In this document: piece after piece, positions 8,133 through 16,037 of the stretch | Numbering within the stretch: the stretch's first letter is position 1 | How the letters are laid out: each line of letters starts with the position of its first letter | Origin: JAEUIX01 sp046156035 | Lineage (GTDB): Bacteria > Planctomycetota > Phycisphaerae > Phycisphaerales > UBA1924 | Direction: 5' to 3' | Assembly: GCA_046156035.1 (NCBI GenBank) | Contig: JBJXEW010000054.1 | Span: 1-64,000 of the forward strand | DNA: 64,000 bases | Translations under genes and position numbers: made by a program | Notes under the pieces: model-generated | Told to the model about the DNA's origin: nothing | The model's input: the letters and a program-made list of their open reading frames with translations, nothing else | Database searches by the model: none

Positions 8133-9704
8133 TCAGGCGGGCGCTGGTGCACCGGCCGGCAGCACGATCTCGAAGACGCTCCCCGGGCTTCCCTCGCGGT
8201 TGCGTGCCAGCAGCACGCCGCCGTGCTCGCGGATGATGCCCTCGGAGACGGCCAGGCCCAGGCCCGTGCCGCGCGAATCGAGGCGTGTGCTGGCGAAGGG
8301 CTCGAAGAGACGGCCGAGAATGTCGGGGTCGATGCCGGGCCCGTTGTCGGCGATGGTGATGCTGAGCCAGTCGCCGCCCTCGCGGTGGGTGAGGCCCGCG
8401 TCGATCTCGATGCGGCCCGGTGGTGGCACGGGCGTGCCCGCCGCGCGGCGGGCGGACTCGATGGCATCCACCGCGTTGCGCAGGAGGTTGATGAGCACCT
8501 GCAGAAGGCGGTCGCCGTCGCAGGGCACGATGAGCGCGGGGCCGGTGGCGTGATCGGGAAACAAGGAAGGCGCGGCCTCGCCGGTTGACCCCAGCGCGCC
8601 GCTTCCGGGTGCCACGCGGTTGACGAGTTCCACGCGCGCCGCCTCGCGGTCAAGCCGCACGAGCGTCCACGCTTCGTCGATCAGCGGGCCGAGGGCGACG
8701 TTGGCGAGGCGAGCCGGGCGCGTGCGGGCGAAGTCCAGCAAGCTGTCGCTGAGGCGTTCGAGGCGAGCGACCACGCGCAGGAGCAGCGCGGCTTCGTCGC
8801 CAGAGAGGCGGCGGTCTGGACGGGCCTGCTGCTGCTCGACCAGGCCCTTGATGACCGCCAAGGGCGTGTTGAGTTCGTGGGCGAGGCCGGCGGACATGAT
8901 GCCCAGACTGGCGAGGCGGTCGGCATCCGCCAGGTTGCGCTGCGCGGCTTCAAGGAGGTGGTTCTTGCGTGCCAGGTCGCCGGCGGTCTGCGCGAGTTGA
9001 TCGACGGCGCGGGCGAGTTGGGCCTCGTGCGTGCGCAGCGATTGCACGGTGCGGTTGCGCGAGCGCATGATCTCGCCGAGTTCATCGGCGGGCATCAGGC
9101 GGGGGGAGATCAGTTCCTCCTCGCGCCGGTTCTCCTGCACCGCCCGGTCGGCCACCAGCATGGCCCGGATCGGCCCGTACACATGGCGCGGCAGCACCAG
9201 CACCTCCAGCGAGAGGGCGATGAGGCCGTAGACCGCCAGCAACGCCAGCGTCATGAAGATGTAGAGGCGGCGCACCTCGCCACGTGCTTCGCTGAGGCGG
9301 ACGCCCGCGATGAGGCTGGTTCCCCGCTCGCGGTCGAGCCAGAGCGCGGCCACGGAGCCGTCGGCCAGGCGGGCGGCGCCAACATCGCCCTGAATCACCA
9401 AGCCCGCGAGCGGACCGCCGATGCCGCCCGTGGAGGGGAGGCCGTCGGCATCGAGGGGTGCGCTCAGCAACCGCACGCCTGGGGGCAAACTCTGGGCCAC
9501 GCGGGCGAGGGCCTGCTCGAACGTCTCGCTGTCGGCCCGTTGCTGGAGCAGCGCGCGGGCCGTGAAGATGGCCAGGCGGCCCTCGTGCAACTCGGCCTCT
9601 TCGACCACCATGTTGATGGCGGGCCACAGGGCCGCGGCGAGGATGCCCGCCAGCAGCAGCGAGAAGAGCGTGTGGAGCACGATGAGTTTCTTGCGGACAC
9701 GCAT
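8133..9704 (-). CDS. Membrane sensor histidine kinase
   Basis: 523 residues from the ATG at 9704; the frame is open further upstream and a GTG at 9785 is possible. A first membrane span (KKLIVLHTLFSLLLAGILAA) begins about residue 4, followed by a roughly 145-residue periplasmic sensor region and a second span (LYIFMTLALLAVYGLIALSL). A HAMP-like/coiled-coil linker leads to HisKA with the phospho-accepting His in SAGLAHELNTPLAVI. The ATPase domain has LLRNAVDAIE (N box), IADNGPGID (G1) and GTGLGLAVSEGI (G2). All catalytic boxes are intact. It is transcribed into the receiver-XRE gene 35 bp downstream, its likely phosphotransfer partner. Signal unknown. Confidence 0.9.
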   Translation of the reverse strand: MRVRKKLIVLHTLFSLLLAGILAAALWPAINMVVEEAELHEGRLAIFTARALLQQRADSETFEQALARVAQSLPPGVRLLSAPLDADGLPSTGGIGGPLAGLVIQGDVGAARLADGSVAALWLDRERGTSLIAGVRLSEARGEVRRLYIFMTLALLAVYGLIALSLEVLVLPRHVYGPIRAMLVADRAVQENRREEELISPRLMPADELGEIMRSRNRTVQSLRTHEAQLARAVDQLAQTAGDLARKNHLLEAAQRNLADADRLASLGIMSAGLAHELNTPLAVIKGLVEQQQARPDRRLSGDEAALLLRVVARLERLSDSLLDFARTRPARLANVALGPLIDEAWTLVRLDREAARVELVNRVAPGSGALGSTGEAAPSLFPDHATGPALIVPCDGDRLLQVLINLLRNAVDAIESARRAAGTPVPPPGRIEIDAGLTHREGGDWLSITIADNGPGIDPDILGRLFEPFASTRLDSRGTGLGLAVSEGIIREHGGVLLARNREGSPGSVFEIVLPAGAPAPA

Positions 9705-9838
9705 GCCGGCGAGGAAGCCCTCGGCGCGCGGGGCGGCGGCATGGGGCTTGATATCGGTCGCGGGCTGTGCGGCGTGCTCGATCACGCGTGGATCGTTGGC
9801 GGGGTACGCCGCGTCGCCGGGGTGGGCTTGTTTTTCAT

Positions 9839-9960
9839 CCCCCTCCGGTTCCACCGGAGGGGGTGCCGCGCAGCGGCGGGGGAGGTCCAGCTGTCCGCCT
9901 CCCCCGTCTTCGGTCGCCGCGGCGACCTCAGCCACCCCCTCCGCTGGGAAGCGGAGAGGG
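9839..9960. repeat. REP-like cluster of four hairpins
   Basis: The 303-bp spacer between the divergent kinase and rsmB genes holds a block of consecutive inverted repeats: CCCCTCCGGTTCCACCGGAG with GGGG to 9862, GGGGGAGG...CCTCCCCC (about 9878-9905), the palindrome GTCGCCGCGGCGAC, and CCTCCGCTGGGAAGCGGAG near 9937-9956. There is no long T-run and no ORF signal, so it looks like a repetitive extragenic palindromic element rather than a terminator. Its position argues against the long N-terminal extension of the kinase frame being real. Other copies cannot be judged from one window. Confidence 0.6.
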
Positions 9961-9995
9961 ATGCAGGCCCCGCCGGTCCTCACGTCGCGACCGAC

Positions 9996-10001
9996 TACGC
10001 T
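9996..10001 (+). promoter_or_regulatory. Putative -10 element TACGCT of rsmB
   Basis: TACGCT is followed by exactly 6 nt and then GTG at 10008. The same spacing occurs before several other genes here and supports a leaderless GTG start. No clear -35 box. Confidence 0.4.
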
Positions 10002-10007
10002 GAGTGC

Positions 10008-11534
10008 GTGCCCAGAATGCCAGGCAAGCCCGTCGGTCCGCCTTCTCGTTCGCCGCGTCCGGAGCACGTCCCCGGCGGCGAGCCGCGCCGCGTGGTGAGC
10101 ACGGGCGACGGTGTGCGGGATGCCGCGCTGGCGTTCCTAGCGCATCAGGCGGCGCGGTTTCCTGATCTGGACCTGCGCCCGTTTCACGCGCCGGAACTCG
10201 CGGGGCGAGACGCGGCCCTGGCGCACGCGATCGTGGATGTGGCGGTGCGCAGGTGGATCACGCTGGCGTATCTGTTGAACCTGAAGTGCTCGCAGGGCAT
10301 CGATGATCTGGAGCCCCCGCTGCGGGGTGCGTTGCTCGGGGGTGCCGCCCAGATCGTGCTGCTGGACAAGGTGCCCGCGCACGCGGCGATCAACCACGCC
10401 GTGGAGTGGGCCACGCGCCGCATGCGGCGCGGTGCCGGGGCGATGGCCAACGCGGTGCTGCGTCGTGTGAGCGAGATGGTGGGGGAGCGGACGGCAGATA
10501 CGCAGCGCGCCCAGCACGACGCCGCTGACGCTGACCAGCCCACCCCCCTGCCCACCCCCCAGCCCCCTCCCTCTGCCAGCGGGTGGGATGCTGCTGCGGT
10601 GGACCGCCTGCCGCTGGCTGATGGCCGAACGCTCACGCTGCGGGGCGTGCAACTTCCCGCAGACCCGCTCGCGCGCCTGGAGGTGGCCACGGGCCACCCG
10701 CGCGCGTTGCTGGAGGGGTGGGCGAAGAAGTTTGGCCTGCCCGAAGCCGCGCGGCTGGCATTGCACGGCATCGTGCACCCGCCGGTGATTCTGCGTGTGG
10801 GCGCAGCGGGCGAGGATGGCGGCAGCGCGTATCTGCCCCTGCCGCGTGGGGCGATGGTGCCGCACGCACGGGCGGGGTTTGGTGTGTTCACGGGCGATCA
10901 TGATGCGCTGGTGGCCTTGCTGAATGACCGCGACGATGTGTGGGTGCAAGACCCGGCCTCCGCAGAGGCGGTCGCGAGCGTGGCCGACCTGAAGCCCGCG
11001 TGCGTCTACGACTTGTGCGCAGGGATGGGCACCAAGACGCGGCAATTAGCGGCGACGTTTCCGGGGGCCAAGATCGTCGCCACGGACATCGACCCGCGCC
11101 GCCTGCGCGTGCTGCAAGAGACGTTCAAGGGTCACGCCCGCGTGCGGGTGATCGAACCGGCCAACTGGGCGCTCGACCATGCGGGCGCGGCGGACCTGGT
11201 GCTGCTGGATGTGCCCTGCTCCAACAGCGGCGTGCTGGCGCGCCGTCCCGAGGCGAAGTATCGTTTCGCGCCCGCGGCGAGCAAGTCGCTGGTGGATACG
11301 CAGCGGCAGATCATCGCGGATGCGATCCCGCTGGTGTCGGCACGCGGCAGCATCCTGTATTCGACGTGCAGCCTGGAGGATGCGGAGAACGCCCACCAGG
11401 GCGCGTGGCTCTGCCAGTGGCACCGGTTCCGGGCATCGAGGGAGCGGACCACGCTGCCCGCCGGCGGGTGGGGGTGCGCCGCAACGGACTACTCCGACGG
11501 GTCGTTCAGCGTGCTGTTGTCACGGCGGGAATGA
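10008..11534 (+). CDS. rsmB: 16S rRNA (cytosine-C5)-methyltransferase RsmB-like (NOL1/NOP2/Sun family)
   Basis: 508 residues from GTG 10008 (ATG at 10017 is the alternative). The N-terminal ~160 residues are a NusB-like RNA-binding domain (AIVDVAVRRWITLAYLLN, ALLGGAAQIVLLDKVPAHAA, NHAVEW), which distinguishes RsmB from other family members. After a Pro-rich low-complexity linker the SAM domain has VYDLCAGMGTKTRQLAATF (motif I), VATDIDPRRL, LLDVPCSNSGVLARRPE (motif IV Cys) and ILYSTCSLEDAEN (motif VI Cys, the nucleophile). RsmB methylates C967 of E. coli 16S rRNA; the equivalent target is inferred. In E. coli the gene follows fmt; here neighbours are unrelated. Confidence 0.9.
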   Translation: MPRMPGKPVGPPSRSPRPEHVPGGEPRRVVSTGDGVRDAALAFLAHQAARFPDLDLRPFHAPELAGRDAALAHAIVDVAVRRWITLAYLLNLKCSQGIDDLEPPLRGALLGGAAQIVLLDKVPAHAAINHAVEWATRRMRRGAGAMANAVLRRVSEMVGERTADTQRAQHDAADADQPTPLPTPQPPPSASGWDAAAVDRLPLADGRTLTLRGVQLPADPLARLEVATGHPRALLEGWAKKFGLPEAARLALHGIVHPPVILRVGAAGEDGGSAYLPLPRGAMVPHARAGFGVFTGDHDALVALLNDRDDVWVQDPASAEAVASVADLKPACVYDLCAGMGTKTRQLAATFPGAKIVATDIDPRRLRVLQETFKGHARVRVIEPANWALDHAGAADLVLLDVPCSNSGVLARRPEAKYRFAPAASKSLVDTQRQIIADAIPLVSARGSILYSTCSLEDAENAHQGAWLCQWHRFRASRERTTLPAGGWGCAATDYSDGSFSVLLSRRE

Positions 11535-11565
11535 AAAAGGCCCCGGCGGGTGATGCCGGGGCCTT
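11534..11565 (-). terminator. Terminator of the S8 peptidase gene
   Basis: An 11-bp perfect stem (AAGGCCCCGGC at 11537-11547 with its complement at 11555-11565) and a 7-nt loop. On the minus strand the stem is followed by TTTTT. It sits between the convergent ends of rsmB and the peptidase gene and may serve both. Confidence 0.75.
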
Positions 11566-11597
11566 GAAGGAACTTGATTGAAGAACCCCGGAAGCGA

Positions 11598-13340
11598 TCA
11601 ACGCCGACGGCGCCGAGCGGCGAAGAGACCGGCAAACGCAGCAAGTGTCGCGGCACCGGGGGTGGGCACGGTGGTGCGCCACGCGAGGCCGAAGTCCTCG
11701 TTGCTGCCCTTGGCGATGAGGTTGTACAGGTTCTGCGACCAGTTCACCTGCACGAAGTACTTGCCCGTCTGGGGGATGGTGAAGTTGATGTGCTGGTTGA
11801 GGTTGTAGGTGCTGATGGACTCGGCGACGAGCACGGCGGCGCCGAGGTTGGTCGTCTCGCCGCGGAAGAGTTGGAGCGTGAGACGATCCTGAGCGCCGAA
11901 CTGGGCGCTGGCGGTGGTGAGGAGGTTGAAATCCAGCACCTCTCTGGCCCACCACGAGAGCGTGGCGGTGAAGGTGTGCCCGAAGAGCACGTCGGAGTCG
12001 ATCTGGTAGCGGTTGGGAGCGCCCTGCGTCGCGGTGCCGAAGTCCCAGCCGGTCTGGAACACGTTGCCGCCGCCCATGCCGGGCACGTCGGTGGTGCCCG
12101 CGGTCTGCTGGCGCAGGCCGGTGGTCATGTTCACGCGGCCCGCGCCGTAGGCCCAGTCGATGCCCTGGGTGGTGGTGTTCACGCCCGCGATGTTGGTGGC
12201 GTTGTTGGTCCAGCCGCCGGTCTTGTCGGCGGCGTTCATCAGGATGGCCTTGACCACGCGGCCGTCGGTGCCCTGGGCGTAGCCGTAGGCACGGGCGGCA
12301 TCCACCACGAGGGCGGCGGCACCGGTGACGATGGGTGCGGCGAAGGAGGTGCCGGCGTTGTTGATGAAGTAGTTGTTGGTCACGAGGCTGTTAACCGGGT
12401 TGTTCAGGTTGCCGCCGCTCCTGCCCAGATACGCGGCCATGGTCATGGTGTCGCCGGGGGCGCTGATGTCAACGGGAGCGCGCACGCCAGCGATGACGAC
12501 GCCAGCCTGCGGCGCGTTGGCGAGGAAGAAGTTCTCAGGCCCGCGGCTGGAGAAACTGGCGATGGTGTTGTAGGGAATCGCGTCGCTCTGACCCGTGAGG
12601 GCACCGACCGCGATGTTGTTTTTGGCGATGGCGGGGTCGCCCACGGTGCCGGCACCGGGCCCGCTGTTGCCCGCCGACCAGACGACGACCTTCCTGCTGT
12701 CGTAGATGAGCGCATCTTCGGCGATCACGCGGAGCGTGCCGTTGGCGTTGGCCGTGGCGGCCGAGCCCCACGAACTGTTGTGGACATCGACCGTGCCGCC
12801 GATGCCGGCACCGGTCCGCCACGTGCGGTTGAGCGCGGGCAGCAGGATGGTGTTGGTGTTGGTGGTGAAGCTGCCGAGGAAGTTGCCGGTACCGGTAAAG
12901 GAGATGGCGATGTTGGTCGAGAGCAGGCTGGAGCCGTAGGCGATGCCCCGCTGAACGGGATCGGTGCCGGGCGAGCCGACCATAATGCTGCCGACCATGG
13001 TGGCGTGGAAGTCGTAGTTGGGCGTGTTGGCGGGGAATGTGGGCGTGGGCGCGAACGCCGCGCCGGTGGGTGTGAAGTACGAGATGTTGCTGCCGATGGT
13101 GGCGTTGTGGCCGTTCCACACGTGGCCGGCCTCGAGGTTGCCGATGCGGGTGCGAGTACCCGTGAGGCCGAGCGCGTAGTACGCATTGGCTCCGAGGTAG
13201 GTGTTGAGATCAACGCCGTTGAACCCGCTGGCACCGCTGGAGATGACAGCGGCTGCTTGGCCAGCCAGCATCAACGGCAGAGCCAGACCGCACGACAGCA
13301 CAAGGCTGCGCGCAACGACAACACTTCCGTGGGCTTCCAT
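11598..13340 (-). CDS. Secreted S8 (subtilisin-like) serine peptidase with sorting tail
   Basis: 580 residues. The start at 13340 has GAGGAGAGAG upstream and a signal peptide (SLVLSCGLALPLMLAGQAAA). Catalytic elements can be followed: His in NYDFHATMVGSIMVG, the oxyanion Asn in VVVWSAGNSGPGAG, and the Ser in NNAGTSFAAPIVTGAAALVV. Where subtilases usually have the Asp of a DTG motif, this protein reads TRIGNLEAGHVW, with Glu and no obvious Asp, so activity is uncertain. A beta-rich C-terminal domain follows (about residues 440-550), then VPTPGAATLAAFAGLFAARR plus three Arg, a PEP-CTERM-like tail. It probably acts, or serves as a structural protein, at the cell surface. Confidence 0.85.
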   Translation of the reverse strand: MEAHGSVVVARSLVLSCGLALPLMLAGQAAAVISSGASGFNGVDLNTYLGANAYYALGLTGTRTRIGNLEAGHVWNGHNATIGSNISYFTPTGAAFAPTPTFPANTPNYDFHATMVGSIMVGSPGTDPVQRGIAYGSSLLSTNIAISFTGTGNFLGSFTTNTNTILLPALNRTWRTGAGIGGTVDVHNSSWGSAATANANGTLRVIAEDALIYDSRKVVVWSAGNSGPGAGTVGDPAIAKNNIAVGALTGQSDAIPYNTIASFSSRGPENFFLANAPQAGVVIAGVRAPVDISAPGDTMTMAAYLGRSGGNLNNPVNSLVTNNYFINNAGTSFAAPIVTGAAALVVDAARAYGYAQGTDGRVVKAILMNAADKTGGWTNNATNIAGVNTTTQGIDWAYGAGRVNMTTGLRQQTAGTTDVPGMGGGNVFQTGWDFGTATQGAPNRYQIDSDVLFGHTFTATLSWWAREVLDFNLLTTASAQFGAQDRLTLQLFRGETTNLGAAVLVAESISTYNLNQHINFTIPQTGKYFVQVNWSQNLYNLIAKGSNEDFGLAWRTTVPTPGAATLAAFAGLFAARRRRR

Positions 13341-13520
13341 TGACTCTCTCCTCATCTCGATGTCGCCCCAAGTGCCCGCAGCGAGTGCCGCAGCGCCAGC
13401 CCGCGTGCAGCATGCACGCGGATACTTGGAGCCAAACTCACCCGGAATATACACGGAGTTCTCGGTCCACGCCCGGAAATCCATCGGAATGTATGAGTTG
13501 CATATGCGTTGGTTGCGAGA

Positions 13521-14303
13521 TCACGGCAGCGGTGGGGAGTCTCCGAGGCTCTTCAGCAAGCCGGGACGCCTCGCTCGTGTTCGCTCTAAACGCTGCTCCA
13601 AACGCCATTTAGCAATGCGCTGGTGGTCTCCGCACAGCAGCACATCGGGTACGGTCATGCCCATCCACTCACGCGGCTGGGTGTAATGGGGGCAGTCGAG
13701 CAGGCGCTGGCCGGGGGGCAGGCTTATGCGCTCGCGCTTGGGCGTCTGGCTGCCACCCACGAATGGCGCGGCGATGCCGAAGGAGTCTTGCCCGGCCGAG
13801 AGTGTGTCTCCAAGCACGCCGGGCAGCAGGCGGATGACGGCGTCCATGAGGATCATGGCCGCGAGTTCGCCGCCGGAGAGCACGTAGTCGCCCAGGCTGA
13901 TTTCGAGGGGTTCGAGTTTCTGGATCACACGCTCGTCGATGCCCTCGTAGTGGCCGGCGATGAGGAGGAGCCGGGGCTTGGTCGCCAGCTGTTCAACGAG
14001 ACGTTGCGAGAGCGGTTCGCCCTGCGGCGTGAGGAGGATGCGCGTGGCCGGGCGCGGGTCCAGGGCCTCGGTGGCGAGCACCGCGTCGTAAACGGGCTGG
14101 CACATCATCACCATGCCGGGTCCGCCGCCGAAGGGGCGGTCGTCGGTCTTCTGGCGTTTGTCGTGGGTGAAGGCGCGGAGGTCGGCGGCGTGCCACTCGG
14201 CCAGGCCCGCCGCGCGGGCCCGCGCGGGGATGGAGAAGTTCAGCGCGGCGGGGCCAGCGGCATCGAACATCGCGGGGAAGGTGGTCAGGATGTCAAATCG
14301 CAT
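13521..14303 (-). CDS. trmD: tRNA (guanine(37)-N1)-methyltransferase TrmD
   Basis: 260 residues. It methylates G37 next to the anticodon in tRNAs reading CUN, CCN and CGG codons, preventing frameshifts. Diagnostic segments: RFDILTTFPAMFD at the N-terminus, DDRPFGGGPGMVMMCQPV, the SAM-binding trefoil-knot loops LLIAGHYEGIDERVI and LGDYVLSGGELAAM, and LDCPHYTQP with WRLEQRLERT near the end. The ATG at 14303 gives the family N-terminus; an ATG at 14312 is in frame. It follows rpsP by about 140 bp with a hairpin between them; rimM, which usually lies between the two genes, is missing from the window. Confidence 0.96.
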   Translation of the reverse strand: MRFDILTTFPAMFDAAGPAALNFSIPARARAAGLAEWHAADLRAFTHDKRQKTDDRPFGGGPGMVMMCQPVYDAVLATEALDPRPATRILLTPQGEPLSQRLVEQLATKPRLLLIAGHYEGIDERVIQKLEPLEISLGDYVLSGGELAAMILMDAVIRLLPGVLGDTLSAGQDSFGIAAPFVGGSQTPKRERISLPPGQRLLDCPHYTQPREWMGMTVPDVLLCGDHQRIAKWRLEQRLERTRARRPGLLKSLGDSPPLP

Positions 14304-14344
14304 GGCGGGCATGGGTGGTGCGTGGATGATTCTTGCCCACCAAA

Positions 14345-14377
14345 GAAGAAGGCCCCGACCGGATTGATCGGGGCCTT
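14345..14377 (-). terminator. Hairpin between rpsP and trmD
   Basis: A 10-bp stem (AAGGCCCCGA at 14349-14358 with its complement at 14368-14377) and a 9-nt loop. On the minus strand it is followed by TTCTTTGG, a weak T-rich tail; on the plus strand by GTGGTTTTTT. It could partly terminate rpsP transcription before trmD. Confidence 0.5.
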
Positions 14378-14401
14378 GTGGTTTTTTCGGCCTTGCTCTT
14401 G

Positions 14402-14429
14402 CACCAGTGCCCGATGCCCAGTCCCCAGT
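14402..14429. repeat. Heptanucleotide tandem repeat, second copy
   Basis: CACCAGTGCCCGATGCCC and the following CAGTCCCCAGT match the element at 3991-4018 at 27 of 28 positions. It lies between the rpsP stop codon and the rpsP/trmD hairpin. Confidence 0.65.
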
Positions 14430-14441
14430 GCCTTCCCGCAC

Positions 14442-14798
14442 TCACGCCTTCGGCGCGGGCTTCTTCTCGCTGGGCGGGTTGGCGGCCTTCACCTCGGCGG
14501 CCTTCTTCTTGGCCTCGATGCGGTCGGCGATTTCCTGCTTGCGGGCGGTGCCGTCGATCAGGTTGCGCTTCACGAGCACATCGGTGAGCGTCTCGCTGGG
14601 CTGCGCGCCAACGCTGAGCCAGTGCTTCACGCGGTCAACGTTGATCTCCAACTGCTTGGTCGGGTCGGTGGCGATCGGGTCGTACCAGCCGAGCGTCTCG
14701 ATCACCTTGCCGTCGCGCTTGGTGCGCGAATCGATGGCGTTGATGCGGTAGAAGGGGCGGTGCGGACGGCCGAGGCGGGACATGCGGATACGAACCAC
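14442..14798 (-). CDS. rpsP: 30S ribosomal protein S16
   Basis: 118 residues. The N-terminus MVRIRMSRLGRPHRPFYRIN, then DSRTKRDGKVIETLGWYDP and RVKHWLSVGAQPSETLTDVL, identify S16, a small-subunit assembly protein. The conserved core ends near residue 85; the rest is a Lys/Ala-rich tail (RIEAKKKAAEVKAAN, EKKPAPKA), longer than in E. coli. It is the first gene of what remains of the rpsP-trmD cluster. Confidence 0.97.
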   Translation of the reverse strand: MVRIRMSRLGRPHRPFYRINAIDSRTKRDGKVIETLGWYDPIATDPTKQLEINVDRVKHWLSVGAQPSETLTDVLVKRNLIDGTARKQEIADRIEAKKKAAEVKAANPPSEKKPAPKA

Positions 14799-14956
14799 GG
14801 GGAGGCTCCAAGGGGGTGGGGCACGGGGCGAACGGCCCTGCCACCAACGGGGAGAACGTTAGGCCCACCCCTCTGGACCATCCACTCCGGCCTCTTCCAC
14901 CGCCTGATGTTCGGCACACGATCGGATGAAAACTTCGCAGAAGTCGGCCGCGGGGC

Positions 14957-14987
14957 TTGCAAGCGGGGCGAACCCGTGAGACATTAT
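14957..14987 (+). promoter_or_regulatory. Possible sigma-70-like promoter of the dockerin-like gene
   Basis: TTGCAA at 14957-14962 and CATTAT at 14982-14987 are 19 nt apart, a longer spacer than ideal. They lie 66 nt upstream of the next start codon. Confidence 0.25.
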
Positions 14988-15053
14988 CAGCAGTGGGGTT
15001 CTTCGTTCCTGGTGGCTCGGGCCGGGCCGGCGGCCTGACCAAGGAGACTGAGC

Positions 15054-15968
15054 ATGCGGACCTTCTCAGCGTCGTCCATCTTCGGTTGCGCAGTGGCCAT
15101 GGTCGCCGCGGCTCCGGCGGTTGCCTCGTTCCACTTCATGCAGATCGAGCAGTTCATCGCCGGGATCAACGGCGACATCACGGCCCAGGCCGTGCAACTG
15201 CGCATGCGTGCAGGCGGCCAGAACCTGGTGAACGGGACGACCATCCGCTGCTATGACGCTGCGGGCCTCAACCCGATCACGCTGTGCACGCTGAACGCCA
15301 ACGTGCCGGTGAGCACCAACGGCTCGCGGATTCTCATCGCCACGCCGTCGTTCATTGCCAAGACCACGCCCAACGCGGTAGCCAATTTCACGATGGCGGC
15401 GACCATCCCGGCGGATCGGCTGGCGGCGGGCAGGCTCACGTTCCAGTCGGGGGCCACCATCTACTGGTCCATCTCGTGGGGCGGCGCGGCGTACACGGGC
15501 TCGCAGACCGGCTCCACGACGAACGATGCGAACGGCAACTTCGGTCCTGCCTTCGCAAGCCCCGCGCCGAGCACGACGCTGCAATCCCTTCGCTACACGC
15601 CCGTGGGCACCACGGTGAGCACCACCAACGCGGCGGACTACGGTTATTCGGCCGCCGCCGCCGTGTTTACGAACAACGCGGGAGCCACGTTCACCGTGAC
15701 GGCGCCGGAGGAACCGTGCGCCGTGGAATACAACAACGACGGCTCGCTGAACCCGGACGACCTGGGCGATTTCATTACCGATTACTACACCCTGCCGCAC
15801 ATCCCCGGGCCCGGCGGGTATGCCATCTCATGTCCCGGCAATCCGCCGCCCTATGACGTGGGGTACAAGACCGGCTTCACCACCGACGGCAGCGGCCAGT
15901 GCAACGAGCCGTTTCCGGACAACCTGGGCGACTACATCACGGCGTATTACCAGGGCTGCCCTGCGTAA
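15054..15968 (+). CDS. Secreted protein with dockerin-like C-terminal repeats
   Basis: 304 residues. A signal peptide is evident (MRTFSASSIFGCAVAMVAAA, then PAVASF). The body is beta-rich and unassigned. The last 80 residues contain two related segments: YNNDGSLNPDDLGDFITDYY, which matches a calcium-binding EF-hand/dockerin loop followed by a helix, and CNEPFPDNLGDYITAYYQGC, a second copy of the helix with most loop acids lost. Dockerin-like endings are common on planctomycete secreted proteins and may serve anchoring or protein-protein contacts; no cohesin is seen here. GGAG at 15042-15045 lies 8 nt upstream of the ATG. Function unknown. Confidence 0.7.
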   Translation: MRTFSASSIFGCAVAMVAAAPAVASFHFMQIEQFIAGINGDITAQAVQLRMRAGGQNLVNGTTIRCYDAAGLNPITLCTLNANVPVSTNGSRILIATPSFIAKTTPNAVANFTMAATIPADRLAAGRLTFQSGATIYWSISWGGAAYTGSQTGSTTNDANGNFGPAFASPAPSTTLQSLRYTPVGTTVSTTNAADYGYSAAAAVFTNNAGATFTVTAPEEPCAVEYNNDGSLNPDDLGDFITDYYTLPHIPGPGGYAISCPGNPPPYDVGYKTGFTTDGSGQCNEPFPDNLGDYITAYYQGCPA

Positions 15969-16000
15969 CCGCGGGGGGGCTGCGCGGGTTTCCAACCGCC

Positions 16001-16018
16001 GCGCCCCGTACGGGGCGC
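16001..16018. repeat. Perfect 18-bp palindrome
   Basis: GCGCCCCGTACGGGGCGC, 8 bp before the putative -10 box of mcsA. It could be an operator for a dimeric repressor or a short hairpin; it has no T-run for termination. Confidence 0.45.
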
Positions 16019-16025
16019 GAGGCCC

Positions 16026-16031
16026 TACCCT
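16026..16031 (+). promoter_or_regulatory. Putative -10 element TACCCT of mcsA-mcsB
   Basis: TACCCT followed by exactly 6 nt and the GTG start of mcsA at 16038, again suggesting a leaderless transcript. Confidence 0.4.
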
Positions 16032-16037
16032 CTCTCC

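Noticed and set aside
9705..10067. N-terminal extension of the histidine kinase up to 10067
   Set aside because: It runs through the REP-like hairpins and across the divergent rsmB start; the sequence is low-complexity, and the membrane span begins right after the ATG at 9704.
16001..16018. Terminator of the dockerin-like gene
   Set aside because: The palindrome has no T-run and lies in the mcsA promoter region; kept as a repeat only.
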